A stretch of DNA of 34,838 nt from positions 1 through 34,838 of the forward strand of contig WRKM01000028.1 in assembly GCA_009778065.1 (NCBI GenBank). The letters are read 5' to 3'. Position 1 is the first letter of the stretch, and each line of letters starts with the position of its first letter. The notes below the pieces were generated by a model. That model ran no database searches. It was given only the letters and a program-made list of their open reading frames with translations, and was not told where the DNA came from. Below are positions 7,816 to 16,324 of this stretch, in pieces. The stretch is from Oscillospiraceae bacterium (GTDB lineage Bacteria; Bacillota; Clostridia; Oscillospirales; Ruminococcaceae). Made by a program: the position numbers and the translations under genes.

Positions 7816-8709
7816 ATGAACGTTCAAAAACCATATGACGTAGGAAGAGCGTCATACAACACCGCTCCGAAGCCTGCGGCACAGGAGAGCCAAAAGAAAA
7901 GCACGACCACAGTAGCAGACAATGTTGACAAGGTGGACAAGACCGATGCAACCTACAAGCCTGCGTACACCCAGAACACAAACAGGTCGGAAAATCGGAG
8001 GACCGAAACAGATGAGTTTCGTTCGAGAGCCTCACTTTCGGCGCGTCAGATGAAAAACGACGCAGTCCGAAACATGGTACAGGCACAAATCAACGCACAG
8101 GTCAATAAAGGCGGATACAAACCCCTCTTCGGCGGAAATGAAACCGTAATGAATGCCTTTAAAGCGGCAGAAGCAAGCTCTGAAAAATATGACGACTACT
8201 GGAGCGTTGACGCTACGGCAGAGCGTATTTTCACTTTTGCTAAAACTTTAGCCGGCGATGACGATGCTATGTTCGAGAAAATGAAGGACGCTTTCCTGAA
8301 AGGCTTTAAACAAGCCGAAGGCGCATGGAACAGTGCGGGCGGCGGCAAATTACCTTCAGTCAGCTATCAAACAAAAGATAAGGTTCTCGAAATGTTTGAT
8401 ACGTGGGAGAGTGAGATAAAAGCAAAACAATCCGCAGGTACGGCTAAACCCGAAGACACAAAAGCGGAAACGACTTCAACCTCATCTTCCTCGGCTTCTA
8501 CGAATACCGCTTCTAAATCAAGCACAATCCCTTATATAGGCGCAGGTAAATACGGTGAGACCCCCGTTTCCACGCGCGAAAAGATTGCTTACATAGGCGA
8601 TGAAAAATACGGCGCATCTTTCAAAACAGACACTAAAGAAGAACCCAAAGTAAACACTAAAAACGACCCCAAAACAGGCAAGTATAAGGCTCCGGGCATA
8701 GAAGAATAG
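7816..8709 (+). CDS. Protein of unknown function, probable flagellar (sigma-28) regulon member
   Basis: 297 residues, from the ATG at 7816 eight bases after AAAGGAG; a longer frame from 7738 would start inside the promoter and is rejected. There is no signal peptide or membrane helix. Residues 1-75 are polar, Thr/Lys/Asn-rich and likely disordered. A folded core at about 80-210 includes LSARQMKNDAVRNMV, DDYWSVDATAERIFTFAKTL, MKDAFLKGFKQAEGAW and KVLEMFDTW. This core resembles uncharacterised proteins I recall in motile Lachnospiraceae and Butyrivibrio. The tail is Ser/Thr/Lys-rich and has two copies of a YIG-x-x-KYG motif (YIGAGKYG and YIGDEKYG). It is a single-gene unit between a sigma-28-type promoter and a strong terminator. 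A role in flagella or chemotaxis is inferred from the promoter only. Confidence 0.8.
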   Translation: MNVQKPYDVGRASYNTAPKPAAQESQKKSTTTVADNVDKVDKTDATYKPAYTQNTNRSENRRTETDEFRSRASLSARQMKNDAVRNMVQAQINAQVNKGGYKPLFGGNETVMNAFKAAEASSEKYDDYWSVDATAERIFTFAKTLAGDDDAMFEKMKDAFLKGFKQAEGAWNSAGGGKLPSVSYQTKDKVLEMFDTWESEIKAKQSAGTAKPEDTKAETTSTSSSSASTNTASKSSTIPYIGAGKYGETPVSTREKIAYIGDEKYGASFKTDTKEEPKVNTKNDPKTGKYKAPGIEE

Positions 8710-8732
8710 CTGTTGTAAATAAACCCGTTTTT

Positions 8733-8756
8733 AAAAACCCCCTCACGGGGGTTTTT
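8733..8756. terminator. Bidirectional rho-independent terminator
   Basis: AAAAACCCCC and GGGGGTTTTT form a perfect 10-base stem around loop TCAC. It begins 23 bases after the stop at 8709 and has a T-run on both strands, so it also serves the leftward thymidylate synthase gene ending at 8776. Confidence 0.93.
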
Positions 8757-8775
8757 CGGATTATGCAGGACATTA

Positions 8776-9606
8776 TTAAACCGCTATAGGGATTTTTACA
8801 TCAAGCTTATTAAACACATAATCAGAAACTTTAAAACTGTCAACAGTGAAATCATAAAAGGATTTTACGCTCCTATCCGTTTCAAAAATCGGCGCTTTAT
8901 GCGGCTTTAACGAGATTAAATCCTTTATTACGGGTACATGGCGGTCATAAATATGTGCATCGGCGATTACATGAACAAGCTCACCCGCCCGTAAACCGCT
9001 CACCTGTGCGAACATCGTAAGTAAGACCGAGTACTGAAAAACATTCCAGTTGTTCGCGACTAACATATCCTGGGAGCGTTGATTTAAAATACCGTTTAAT
9101 TTATCACCCGTTACATTTAATGTCAGGCTGTATGCACACGGATATAGATTCATATATTGCAAGTCGCGGTGGACGTATATATTCGTTACCATTCTTCTGC
9201 TGCAGGGATTATTTTTAAGCTCATACAGCAATCTGTCAACCTGGTCAAACTCACCCTCGGGGTAGGTATGCTTTACACCGAGCTGATACCCGTAAGCCTT
9301 TCCTATACTACCCTCGGAGTCAGCCCATTGATTCCAGATTTTACTGTTCAGGTCTTTTATATTGCTTGATTTTTTCTGCCATATCCATAATATTTCGTCA
9401 ATGGCGTTCTTATAATAAGTCTGCCTCAATGTCAGAATAGGAAACTCATCAGACAAGTCATATCTGTTGACAATACCGAATTTTTTTACGGTATGCGCCG
9501 GCGAGCCGTCGTCCCACTTCGGACGCACGTTTAATTCGGTGTCCCAAAACCCGGTATCTAAAATATCTTTGCAATTACTGATAAAAATATCGTCTGCTTT
9601 GCTCAT
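8776..9606 (-). CDS. thyA: Thymidylate synthase
   Basis: 276 residues from the ATG at 9606, with GAGGG in front; a 17-codon longer frame overlaps the upstream gene and is not used. It methylates dUMP to dTMP with methylene-tetrahydrofolate. The active-site Cys157 lies in LYPCAYSLTLNV, the phosphate-binding arginines in PCSRRMVTN, and the cofactor region in NQRSQDM. The usual LGxPFN segment is replaced by VANNWNVFQY, a variant of the ThyA fold. Later, HVIADAHIYDRH matches the conserved nucleotide-binding His/Tyr region. It sits 32 bases after the aspartokinase gene on the same strand, probably in one transcript, and ends at the shared terminator. Confidence 0.95.
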   Translation of the reverse strand: MSKADDIFISNCKDILDTGFWDTELNVRPKWDDGSPAHTVKKFGIVNRYDLSDEFPILTLRQTYYKNAIDEILWIWQKKSSNIKDLNSKIWNQWADSEGSIGKAYGYQLGVKHTYPEGEFDQVDRLLYELKNNPCSRRMVTNIYVHRDLQYMNLYPCAYSLTLNVTGDKLNGILNQRSQDMLVANNWNVFQYSVLLTMFAQVSGLRAGELVHVIADAHIYDRHVPVIKDLISLKPHKAPIFETDRSVKSFYDFTVDSFKVSDYVFNKLDVKIPIAV

Positions 9607-9638
9607 ATTTTCCCTCTGTCCTTTCTGTCCTTTCTGTG

Positions 9639-10958
9639 CTATTCCGCTAATATACAAACATTATAAATAGCTCTGACCGCCTGTTCAAAATCGTCCTCGT
9701 TAATACCTATTATAATATTAAGCTCTGATGAACCTTGGTCTATGGTGCGGATATTAATTTTAGCGTGAGACAGTGCGGCGAAAATCCGAGTGGCTATTCC
9801 GCGTTGTTCTTTCATTCCGCGTCCCACAACGGCAATAAGCGCGAGATTATGGAAAGGCTCAATAATATTGGGCTTTTCTATTTCAGCGACTTTTCTGAGC
9901 CGCTCGATTATATCGGGATGCTCCTCGAAAACCTTACTGTCTAAAACCAAAGAGAGAGTATCTATACCCGTGGGGATATGCTCAAAATTGATTTTAAGTG
10001 TTTCAAAGAGGGCTAATATACGTCGCAAAAATCCTATTTCGTTATTCATTCTGTCTTTTTCAATGTGTATGACGCTGAAATTCTTCTTTCCCGCTATACC
10101 CGTGATTGTCCGTTCTGTGCTGTCTGCTTCGGGTACAATCATAGTTCCGAAGTCGGCGGGGTTGTTTGTGTTTTTTATATTAATGGGGATTCCCGCCTCG
10201 CGAACGGGGAAAACAGCGTCCTCATGCAGTACGGTCGCACCCATATATGAAAGCTCTCTTAGCTCACGGTAGGTAATAGTGCTGATAACCTCAGGGTTAT
10301 CCACAATGCGCGGGTCAGCCACGAGAAATCCCGAAACATCCGTCCAGTTTTCATAAAGTGAGGCTTTAACAGCCTTCGATACGATTGAACCCGTAATGTC
10401 AGAACCCCCGCGTGAAAAGGTCTTTATCGCGCCGTCGGGCATAGAGCCGTAAAACCCGGGTATAACTGCCTGTTTATAACCGCTCAGCACCCACCAGAGA
10501 AGCTCGTCGGTAAGCTTTGCATCGAAACTGCCGTCAGACTTAAACTTCACTGCCTCCGCCGCATCAACAAATTGAAAATCCAAGAAGGCGGCGAGAATGA
10601 TACCGTTTAGGTATTCGCCCCTGCTCGCGGCATAATCCATACCGAGCTTATTTTCAAAGCCTTCAATAATCTGCTCATACTCATTCTGAAGGCTTAAATC
10701 TAACTCCAAATCCGAAATTATACCGTCAAAGCGTTCTTCTATCGGTAAAAAAGCCACATTCGGGTTCTTTCCTGCCGTAATATCTTCATAACACTTATAG
10801 AGCATGTCGGTGACTTTTTCATCCTCGCCAAAGCGTTTTCCGGGTGCGGACGGAATCACATACCGCCTGTCTTTGTCGGCGCGGATAATCTCTGCGGCTT
10901 TTTTAAATTGGTTTGCGTCGGCGAGCGAACTGCCGCCGAATTTTACTACTTTCGCCAT
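9639..10958 (-). CDS. lysC: Aspartate kinase (monofunctional, ACT domains)
   Basis: 439 residues. The ATG at 10958 is chosen because it gives MAKVVKFGGSS, the conserved kinase start; AGAAAGGA lies about 12 bases upstream. It phosphorylates aspartate, the first step to lysine, threonine, methionine and diaminopimelate. KFGGSS (6-11), FSRGGSDITGS and the TDVSGFLVADPRIV segment mark the kinase domain. From about residue 300 there are two ACT domains (ITGIAGKKNFSVIHIEKD and LALIAVVGRGMKEQRGIA), so feedback control by lysine or threonine is expected. The leader of roughly 110 bases is too short for a lysine riboswitch. The symbol is generic, since clostridia have several aspartokinase paralogues. 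Confidence 0.93.
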   Translation of the reverse strand: MAKVVKFGGSSLADANQFKKAAEIIRADKDRRYVIPSAPGKRFGEDEKVTDMLYKCYEDITAGKNPNVAFLPIEERFDGIISDLELDLSLQNEYEQIIEGFENKLGMDYAASRGEYLNGIILAAFLDFQFVDAAEAVKFKSDGSFDAKLTDELLWWVLSGYKQAVIPGFYGSMPDGAIKTFSRGGSDITGSIVSKAVKASLYENWTDVSGFLVADPRIVDNPEVISTITYRELRELSYMGATVLHEDAVFPVREAGIPINIKNTNNPADFGTMIVPEADSTERTITGIAGKKNFSVIHIEKDRMNNEIGFLRRILALFETLKINFEHIPTGIDTLSLVLDSKVFEEHPDIIERLRKVAEIEKPNIIEPFHNLALIAVVGRGMKEQRGIATRIFAALSHAKINIRTIDQGSSELNIIIGINEDDFEQAVRAIYNVCILAE

Positions 10959-11072
10959 AATTTTATCATGTCCTTTCTGCACAAAAGATAAATAACAAGT
11001 TTCGTTCTCGCCCGATTTTTTAGATTAATTTTAAAACTTTTCCTATACCCTCTCTACACATCAATATTTACA

Positions 11073-11101
11073 ATTATAGCACAATACGAACATTTTAGCA
11101 A
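11073..11101 (-). promoter_or_regulatory. Sigma-A promoter of the aspartokinase-thyA unit
   Basis: On the minus strand, TTGCTA (11101-11096), 17 bases, then TATAAT (11078-11073), preceded by TG-C as an extended -10. The start of transcription is expected near 11066, about 110 bases before the aspartokinase ATG. Confidence 0.8.
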
Positions 11102-11132
11102 GAAAAAATATTCCTCAAGACCGAAAAAGCCG

Positions 11133-11162
11133 AAAAAAACGGGCGGCATGTCAGCCGCCCGT
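11133..11162 (-). terminator. Rho-independent terminator after the InlB-repeat/dockerin genes
   Basis: Read on the minus strand, ACGGGCGGC and GCCGCCCGT form a 9-base GC-rich stem with a 6-base loop and run into seven T's. It starts 20 bases after the stop at 11182. Confidence 0.92.
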
Positions 11163-11181
11163 CCGTATAGCGTCTTTTTTC

Positions 11182-12945
11182 TTAGATTCTGTTTATCTGT
11201 CCCGATACATATTTTAATATATTCAGTGCGTCATTTGCATTTATGCTGCCGTCATTTCTTGACGTAGCCACGTATGCTTGAATCGGCTCAAGAGTAACCT
11301 GCCCCGTAATCGCTTTTAACAGTTCAAGTGCGTCATTCGCCGTCACATCGCCCGTGCCGGTGATGTCTCCGGTACGCCGTACTATAATAGTATAATCGCC
11401 TGTTCTGTTAAAGCCTAAGCTCGCATTTCCGCTCGTATTAATAATGTCCGCCGAAACTACATCATATCTGCCGAGCGTATTATTATAGCTGCAAAGAAGC
11501 GCGTTTATTCCCGAATGTTCCATGCCGATATACGTGTCTAACAAAGAACCCCGGATGTCAACCTCTCTCGTCCCTATTTTAATCTGACGAACCGCACCCG
11601 AAACCATGCGATTCTGCGGTAACGTCTGTACCGACAGGTTGAGGTCTTCTGAACTGTTTATGAAGTCAATCCCTCTCCCGTCAACCGTAACCTTTGCATT
11701 CGCGCCGAAATCAAGTGCCAGTTTCATATTCTTGCCGCGTATAATGTCAAGAATGTCCTTAGAAATCGAGGTCGAACCCGCCGCCATTGTCACTGTTACA
11801 ATAGTTCCGTTATTATTTGCGGCGGCTGCCATTATGTCCATCTCTCTGCTGTTTACCGAAGCATTTGCGGGAACTATCGCCGCCCATCTTGCGTATATGG
11901 TTGTGTTTTGATTAAACACTGTTCCTGTCGTAACCTCTGTACCGCCCGAAGCTGCCGTGTACCATCCCGAAAATGAGTGATTCGCTCTGGTCGGGGTCGG
12001 CAGAGATGCAAGTTTACCGTCTGCACCGACTTTTGCATCGGAGGGATTAACAGAGCCGCCATTCGCGTTAAACGTAACGGTACGAACCGAATTCCATATT
12101 GCGAATAATGTTACGCTTGTGCTGTGTCTGAAGAAATCTCCCGGCTGATAAATCGGCGTCGTCGCACCGGCTGACAGCCCCCAACCAACGAATTCATATC
12201 CTGTTCTCGTAGGTTTAGTATTGCTTATCCTTGCAGAGGAGTTAATGCCCGCTGTGTTGGTGTTATAATTCCAGTAGTTAGGGTTGTTCCAGTAGTTAGA
12301 GTTGTTCCAGTAGTTAGAGTAGTAGTAGGGGTCGTTCCAGTAGTCGGGATTATTCCAGTAGTAGTTGTTCCAGTACTCGGAATTGTTCCAGTAGTAGGGA
12401 TTGTACCGATAATCGGAATTGTTCCAGTAATAAGGATTATTCCAATAATCGCTATCGTAATAATACCAGTAATATGGGTCGTTCCAATAATTATAATCGT
12501 CATAATACCGATAATCGTTGTAATATACCGTTTGAGCAGGAGGCGCGCCTACGCCGCCATTTGCGTTATATGTGATTGTGAGCCGGACATCCGTCCTCCA
12601 TATCGCATATAGTGTAGTATGGGCATCAGTCTTAAACAGACCTTCTCCTCTTGCCGCCGCAAAATCAATATCTTCAACACGATATTGCGGCACTGTCGCC
12701 GTTCTGTTAGTTGACCACCCTAAGAATGTAGACCCTGACCTCCACGGCGATTCAGGCGTTAAAACCAAATCTACACCATGGACTTTTGTCTGCTCTAACG
12801 GAACTCCGAAAACATTTGTTCCGTTTCCGTTAAAGGTGATGGTGTATTCCGTAGAACCCGCAGCTAAAGCGGGAGATGCCGCAAGCCCTAAGGCTATGCA
12901 GAGTGCCATTGTAACCGAGAGAATCCTTTTCATTGCTCTTTTCAT
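11182..12945 (-). CDS. Secreted InlB-repeat protein with Tyr/Trp/Asn-rich insertion and dockerin-like C-terminus
   Basis: 587 residues from the ATG at 12945, with AGGAGG in front; the frame extends 20 codons further but into the previous gene. There is a Sec signal peptide ending near ALA. Three InlB-type beta repeats (Flg_new family, each ending ...LYAIW, LFAIW or IYARW) occupy roughly residues 35-365. The second is interrupted at residues 140-228 by a repeat of YWNN/PYYW units. A domain of about 165 residues shared with the upstream paralogue follows (VTMAAGSTSISKDIL to TGDYTIIVRR). The end is a dockerin-like pair, GDITGTGDVTANDALELLK and NDGSINANDALNILKYVSG. Several calcium-ligand positions are Thr or other residues, so cohesin binding is uncertain. 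It follows its paralogue by 31 bases in one operon. Confidence 0.85.
   Translation of the reverse strand: MKRAMKRILSVTMALCIALGLAASPALAAGSTEYTITFNGNGTNVFGVPLEQTKVHGVDLVLTPESPWRSGSTFLGWSTNRTATVPQYRVEDIDFAAARGEGLFKTDAHTTLYAIWRTDVRLTITYNANGGVGAPPAQTVYYNDYRYYDDYNYWNDPYYWYYYDSDYWNNPYYWNNSDYRYNPYYWNNSEYWNNYYWNNPDYWNDPYYYSNYWNNSNYWNNPNYWNYNTNTAGINSSARISNTKPTRTGYEFVGWGLSAGATTPIYQPGDFFRHSTSVTLFAIWNSVRTVTFNANGGSVNPSDAKVGADGKLASLPTPTRANHSFSGWYTAASGGTEVTTGTVFNQNTTIYARWAAIVPANASVNSREMDIMAAAANNNGTIVTVTMAAGSTSISKDILDIIRGKNMKLALDFGANAKVTVDGRGIDFINSSEDLNLSVQTLPQNRMVSGAVRQIKIGTREVDIRGSLLDTYIGMEHSGINALLCSYNNTLGRYDVVSADIINTSGNASLGFNRTGDYTIIVRRTGDITGTGDVTANDALELLKAITGQVTLEPIQAYVATSRNDGSINANDALNILKYVSGQINRI
12262..12529. 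repeat. Imperfect tandem repeat encoding Tyr-Trp-Asn units
   Basis: On the plus strand the nine bases TTCCAGTAG (or close variants such as TTCCAATAA) recur with short spacers of variable length across about 270 bases. Read in the coding strand they give YWNN, PYYWNN, DYWND and similar units: about 30 Tyr and 11 Trp in under 90 residues. The array interrupts an otherwise ordinary InlB-type repeat. The upstream paralogue has no counterpart. Confidence 0.9.
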
Positions 12946-12976
12946 GTTTTCCTCCTGTTTGTTACTTAAAAATTTT

Positions 12977-15121
12977 TTAAATACTGCTTGACTGTCCGGT
13001 AACATACTTTAAGATGTTAAGCGCGTCATTAGCCGTGATTGTACCATCGCGTCTTGAATTTGCCACATAGGATTGAACGGGGTCGAAAATGGTACGCCCG
13101 GTGACTGCTCTCAGTACTTCAAGTGCATCGTTCGCCGTTACCGTACCGGTGCCGGTGACGTCGCCCGTATGACGTGCCACAACAATATAATCGCCCGTCC
13201 TGTGGAAATCGGTGGTCACGTTTCCGCCTGCATCGATTATACCGCCCGAAACTACATCATATCTACCCGCCGCCGCGTTATACCCGCAAAGGATTCCGTT
13301 CATCCCCGCATAACCCGCGCCTGTTATAACGCCTACAGAGGAATTGCGTAAATCTACAATGCTTGTTCCTATTTTAATTTGACGAACGGTTCCGGGAATC
13401 GCGGTACTCGTTACTTCCGAATACTGTAGTGCCAAATTAAGGTCAGAAATACTGTTGACATAGTTTATTTCCCTTCCGTCAATCGTGACCCTGCCGCTCG
13501 TACCGAAATCAAGGACTAATTTCATGTTTTTGCCCTGCATGACGGCAAGAATCTCTTTTGAAACCGAGGTCGAACCGGAAGCCATTGTGACGACTACAGA
13601 CGTTCCGTTATTACTGTTCGCCGCCGCCGTTATATCTGACAGTCTCGCGTCCACGGAGGCGTTAGCGGAATCACTCTGCGACCACCGCGCATATATGGTG
13701 GAGTTTTGAGTGAACGTCATATTGACTGTAACTTCTGTGCCGCCTGTTTCCGTAGTGTACCAGCCCATAAAAGTATGACCTGTCCTTGTCGGTGTAGGCA
13801 GAGACGCAAGTCTTCCGTTTGCCGCCGTAGCCGCCGTACTCGGAGTTAACGCATTACCGCCGTTTACATTAAACGTAATAGTATATCCGACAGCCCACCG
13901 CGCATATATTGTGGTGTTTACCGCGTATACGGTATCTGTCTTTATCTCTGTACCCCCTGTAACCGCCGCGGTATTAAACCAACCTACAAAGTTATAACCC
14001 GTTCTCGTAGGCGTGGGTAAAGATGCAAGTCTGCCGTTAGTTCCTGTGGTTGCGGTACCGGGATTCAGAGCGTTACCCCCGTTTGAATTAAACGTAATGG
14101 TGTAACCCGTCGCCCATCGCGCATATACTATAGTGCTATCATAAAATTGATAGAATCCGCCGCTAACATTGGGTAATAATTGCGTTCCGCCTGTTGCCGC
14201 CGGAGTGTTGAACCAACCGACAAAAACGAAGCCTGTCCTCGTGGGATTATTCGGCATGGACGTAGTGGCGAGTCTGCCGTTAGGTGCGGTGGTTCTCGTG
14301 GAAGGGGTGGGAGCATTGGTGTAATTAAGATTAAATGTAATCGTGAAGCCCTCCGCCCACTGTGCATATAATGTTGTATCCTCTGTAAACACAGTACCAT
14401 TGGCGCCTGTTGTTATAGCTGTCCCGCCGGTCCGGTCTCTGAACCAACCATCTAAAACATAACCCGTTCTTTCCGGAGCAGGGTCCGGTAAACCGGTGAG
14501 CCGCCCGTTCGCATCTGTCCACAGCGTATAGGTATAAGGATATCCCCCGTTAGCATCAAAAGTAATTTGGTATCTGCCTGACCACCTTGCGTATATTATA
14601 GTGTTTTTATCAAAAACGGTGTTAGACGTAACCTCAGACCCGCCGGTTGTCGGTGTCGTAAACCAACCTATGAAGGTAGAGTTCGCCTTTGTGGGTCGCG
14701 GTAGGGATGATAACCTTCCGTCGATTGCAGTCATTGCCGTACTCTGGTATAACGGATCACCGCCGTTTACATTAAACGTAATCTGATAAGGCGGGGATGA
14801 ATTCCATACTGCAAACAAATCTAAGTTTCGATTATCGGAATAGGTATTACCGGGATAATAAGCCGGCGATGTTGCACCCGTAGTCGTTCCCCAACCGATA
14901 AATATAAATCCCGGTCTCGTTGGAATCGCGGCACTCAAAGTCAGAGACGCATCATGGGTTTTTGTCTGCGCCGGCGGAACTCCCGTAACATCTCCGGCAT
15001 CGCCGTAGTAAGTAACAGTGTATGGACCCGAAGGGGATGCAAATGAAGAGAATGTCGCAAGCCCTAAAGTCATACAAATCACTAAGGTGACAGATAGAAT
15101 TTTTCTTATTATTTGTTTCAT
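12977..15121 (-). CDS. Secreted protein with six InlB-type repeats and dockerin-like C-terminus
   Basis: 714 residues with AGGAGG upstream of the ATG at 15121. A Sec signal peptide (ending near FASP, residue 30) is followed by six InlB/Flg_new repeats, each starting like YTITFNxNGG, carrying GYxFxGW and ending IYARW. Repeats 5 and 6 are nearly identical (TPTRTGYNFVGW against TPTRTGHTFMGW), showing recent duplication. The shared unknown domain follows (about residues 480-645), then GDVTGTGTVTANDALEVLR and RDGTITANDALNILKYVTG, a dockerin-like pair with some calcium ligands replaced by Thr. InlB repeats are extended beta-grasp spacers used in surface and secreted proteins. It is the first gene of a two-gene operon with its paralogue, driven by the promoter at 15185-15213. 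A structural or adhesive cell-surface role is inferred; no catalytic domain is visible. Confidence 0.87.
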   Translation of the reverse strand: MKQIIRKILSVTLVICMTLGLATFSSFASPSGPYTVTYYGDAGDVTGVPPAQTKTHDASLTLSAAIPTRPGFIFIGWGTTTGATSPAYYPGNTYSDNRNLDLFAVWNSSPPYQITFNVNGGDPLYQSTAMTAIDGRLSSLPRPTKANSTFIGWFTTPTTGGSEVTSNTVFDKNTIIYARWSGRYQITFDANGGYPYTYTLWTDANGRLTGLPDPAPERTGYVLDGWFRDRTGGTAITTGANGTVFTEDTTLYAQWAEGFTITFNLNYTNAPTPSTRTTAPNGRLATTSMPNNPTRTGFVFVGWFNTPAATGGTQLLPNVSGGFYQFYDSTIVYARWATGYTITFNSNGGNALNPGTATTGTNGRLASLPTPTRTGYNFVGWFNTAAVTGGTEIKTDTVYAVNTTIYARWAVGYTITFNVNGGNALTPSTAATAANGRLASLPTPTRTGHTFMGWYTTETGGTEVTVNMTFTQNSTIYARWSQSDSANASVDARLSDITAAANSNNGTSVVVTMASGSTSVSKEILAVMQGKNMKLVLDFGTSGRVTIDGREINYVNSISDLNLALQYSEVTSTAIPGTVRQIKIGTSIVDLRNSSVGVITGAGYAGMNGILCGYNAAAGRYDVVSGGIIDAGGNVTTDFHRTGDYIVVARHTGDVTGTGTVTANDALEVLRAVTGRTIFDPVQSYVANSRRDGTITANDALNILKYVTGQSSSI

Positions 15122-15184
15122 TTTTTCCTCCTGTTTTGGTCTATTTTGAATAAACCTTCATTATCAAATAAACTACTATCATAT

Positions 15185-15213
15185 AGTATAACACATATCT
15201 GAAATAAATTCAA
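15185..15213 (-). promoter_or_regulatory. Sigma-A promoter of the InlB-repeat/dockerin operon
   Basis: On the minus strand, TTGAAT (15213-15208), 17 bases, then TATACT (15190-15185) with an extended TG-T before it. Just upstream, a 9-base sequence CTTACAATT is repeated exactly twice in tandem (15241-15258) and its TTACAA pairs with the adjacent TTGTAA, a possible small regulatory site next to the S11 stop codon. Confidence 0.75.
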
Positions 15214-15265
15214 GTAGAATTTAAGTTAAAATTTTAAATTCTTACAATTCTTACAATTTTTGTAA

Positions 15266-16324
15266 CTAATCTCTGTCAAATAATTCTATAATGTCTGCAT
15301 TGTAGCCGTCTCGTGCCATTTGTAAAAGCCTTATTATATCGTTTTGCCGCTCTGCCGATGATGTATTGCCCGAGACTACGGCAATATAATATTTCCCGTC
15401 TATGTAAGCCAAAATCTGTGCGGAAAAGCCGCTCTCATCCGTATACCCCGTGCGGAGACCCCTTATATCCCAGTTTTCGAGCGTCAGCAGGCTGTTAGAG
15501 TTGCTCCATGTTACGCTCCCGCCCGACTCAAAGCTCACCTGATGCTCTAATTTTCCGCAAATTGCAGTTATCAGGGGATTTGTCGCCGCCGCCGCCGCAA
15601 TAAGCGCGAGGTCACGTACAGTCGAATAATTATCAGCGGCATGAAAACCGTCGGGGTTTGAAAAGTTACTTCCGGTACAACCTGTTTTTTCGGCATAATC
15701 GTTCATCATCTTCAGAAAGTAGTCGTTCATTTCTCGGTTTCCCCCACCGGACGAGCCCGATTTTTCTCGTGCTGTATTAACAGAAATGGTATAAGCCGCG
15801 TCATTTCCGACAGGTATTAACAGCGCAGTGAGCATGGCTTCCATGTCTAATCTCTGTCCGCTCATGAGTCCCGCAACACCCGACCCCGCTTTAACCATAT
15901 CCGTTTCATCACCTACTGTAAAAATAAAAGAAGGACTCAAAGCGTCATAAACCGTCAACGCTGTCAACAGCTTTACCGCACCGCTCGGATAAACCCTCTC
16001 ATCCACCCTTTTCCCGTAAATGAAAACATCATCACTAAGGTTGTACAATGCACCGTAAGGTGCATTAATTGCTTCGGGCGCGCTTTGAGACGGAGCAATA
16101 AAAAGCCCTGAAAAATCAGTATTTTCAAGATTTTCGGCAATGGGAGCGGCAGGCTCGGGAACGATGAGCGGCGGCTGTTCTCCCGATGCGTCAGTTTCTT
16201 CCCCCTGTACAGGCTCTTCTTCGTTGTTTCTCGGTCTCGATACATCTGAAATCGGATGACATGCCGACGTCAATACCGCCAACGTAACTGCAAGCAATAC
16301 GATAAGAAGTTTTTTCGACTTTAT
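15266..16324 (-). CDS. DacA-like (peptidase S11) lipoprotein, apparently catalytically dead; non-standard start
   Basis: The fold is that of D-alanyl-D-alanine carboxypeptidases (penicillin-binding protein 5 type), which trim peptidoglycan stem peptides. All three active-site motifs are altered: SxxK reads YPSGAVK, putting Gly115 where Ser should be (Lys118 kept); SxN reads PVGNDAA, with Val172 for Ser; KTG reads GLRTGYT, with Arg291 for Lys. The best lipoprotein signal begins at codon ATA (16324), six bases after GGGGGAG: K-S-K-K, a hydrophobic stretch, then LTSAC with Cys22. No ATG or GTG is in frame; the first standard start is TTG at 16297, which would remove every positive charge from the signal. 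Residues 25-70 are an acidic/Pro spacer. A binding or regulatory pseudoenzyme seems likelier than an active carboxypeptidase. Confidence 0.8.
   Translation of the reverse strand: MKSKKLLIVLLAVTLAVLTSACHPISDVSRPRNNEEEPVQGEETDASGEQPPLIVPEPAAPIAENLENTDFSGLFIAPSQSAPEAINAPYGALYNLSDDVFIYGKRVDERVYPSGAVKLLTALTVYDALSPSFIFTVGDETDMVKAGSGVAGLMSGQRLDMEAMLTALLIPVGNDAAYTISVNTAREKSGSSGGGNREMNDYFLKMMNDYAEKTGCTGSNFSNPDGFHAADNYSTVRDLALIAAAAATNPLITAICGKLEHQVSFESGGSVTWSNSNSLLTLENWDIRGLRTGYTDESGFSAQILAYIDGKYYIAVVSGNTSSAERQNDIIRLLQMARDGYNADIIELFDRD

Noticed and set aside
10959-11072. Lysine riboswitch before aspartokinase
   Set aside because: The leader is only about 110 bases and shows none of the multi-helix structure or a terminator; lysine riboswitches are near 170-200 bases.
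12262-12529. CRISPR-like or minisatellite array
   Set aside because: Repeats are short and imperfect, spacers are not unique units of constant length, and the whole stretch is in frame inside a secreted protein gene.
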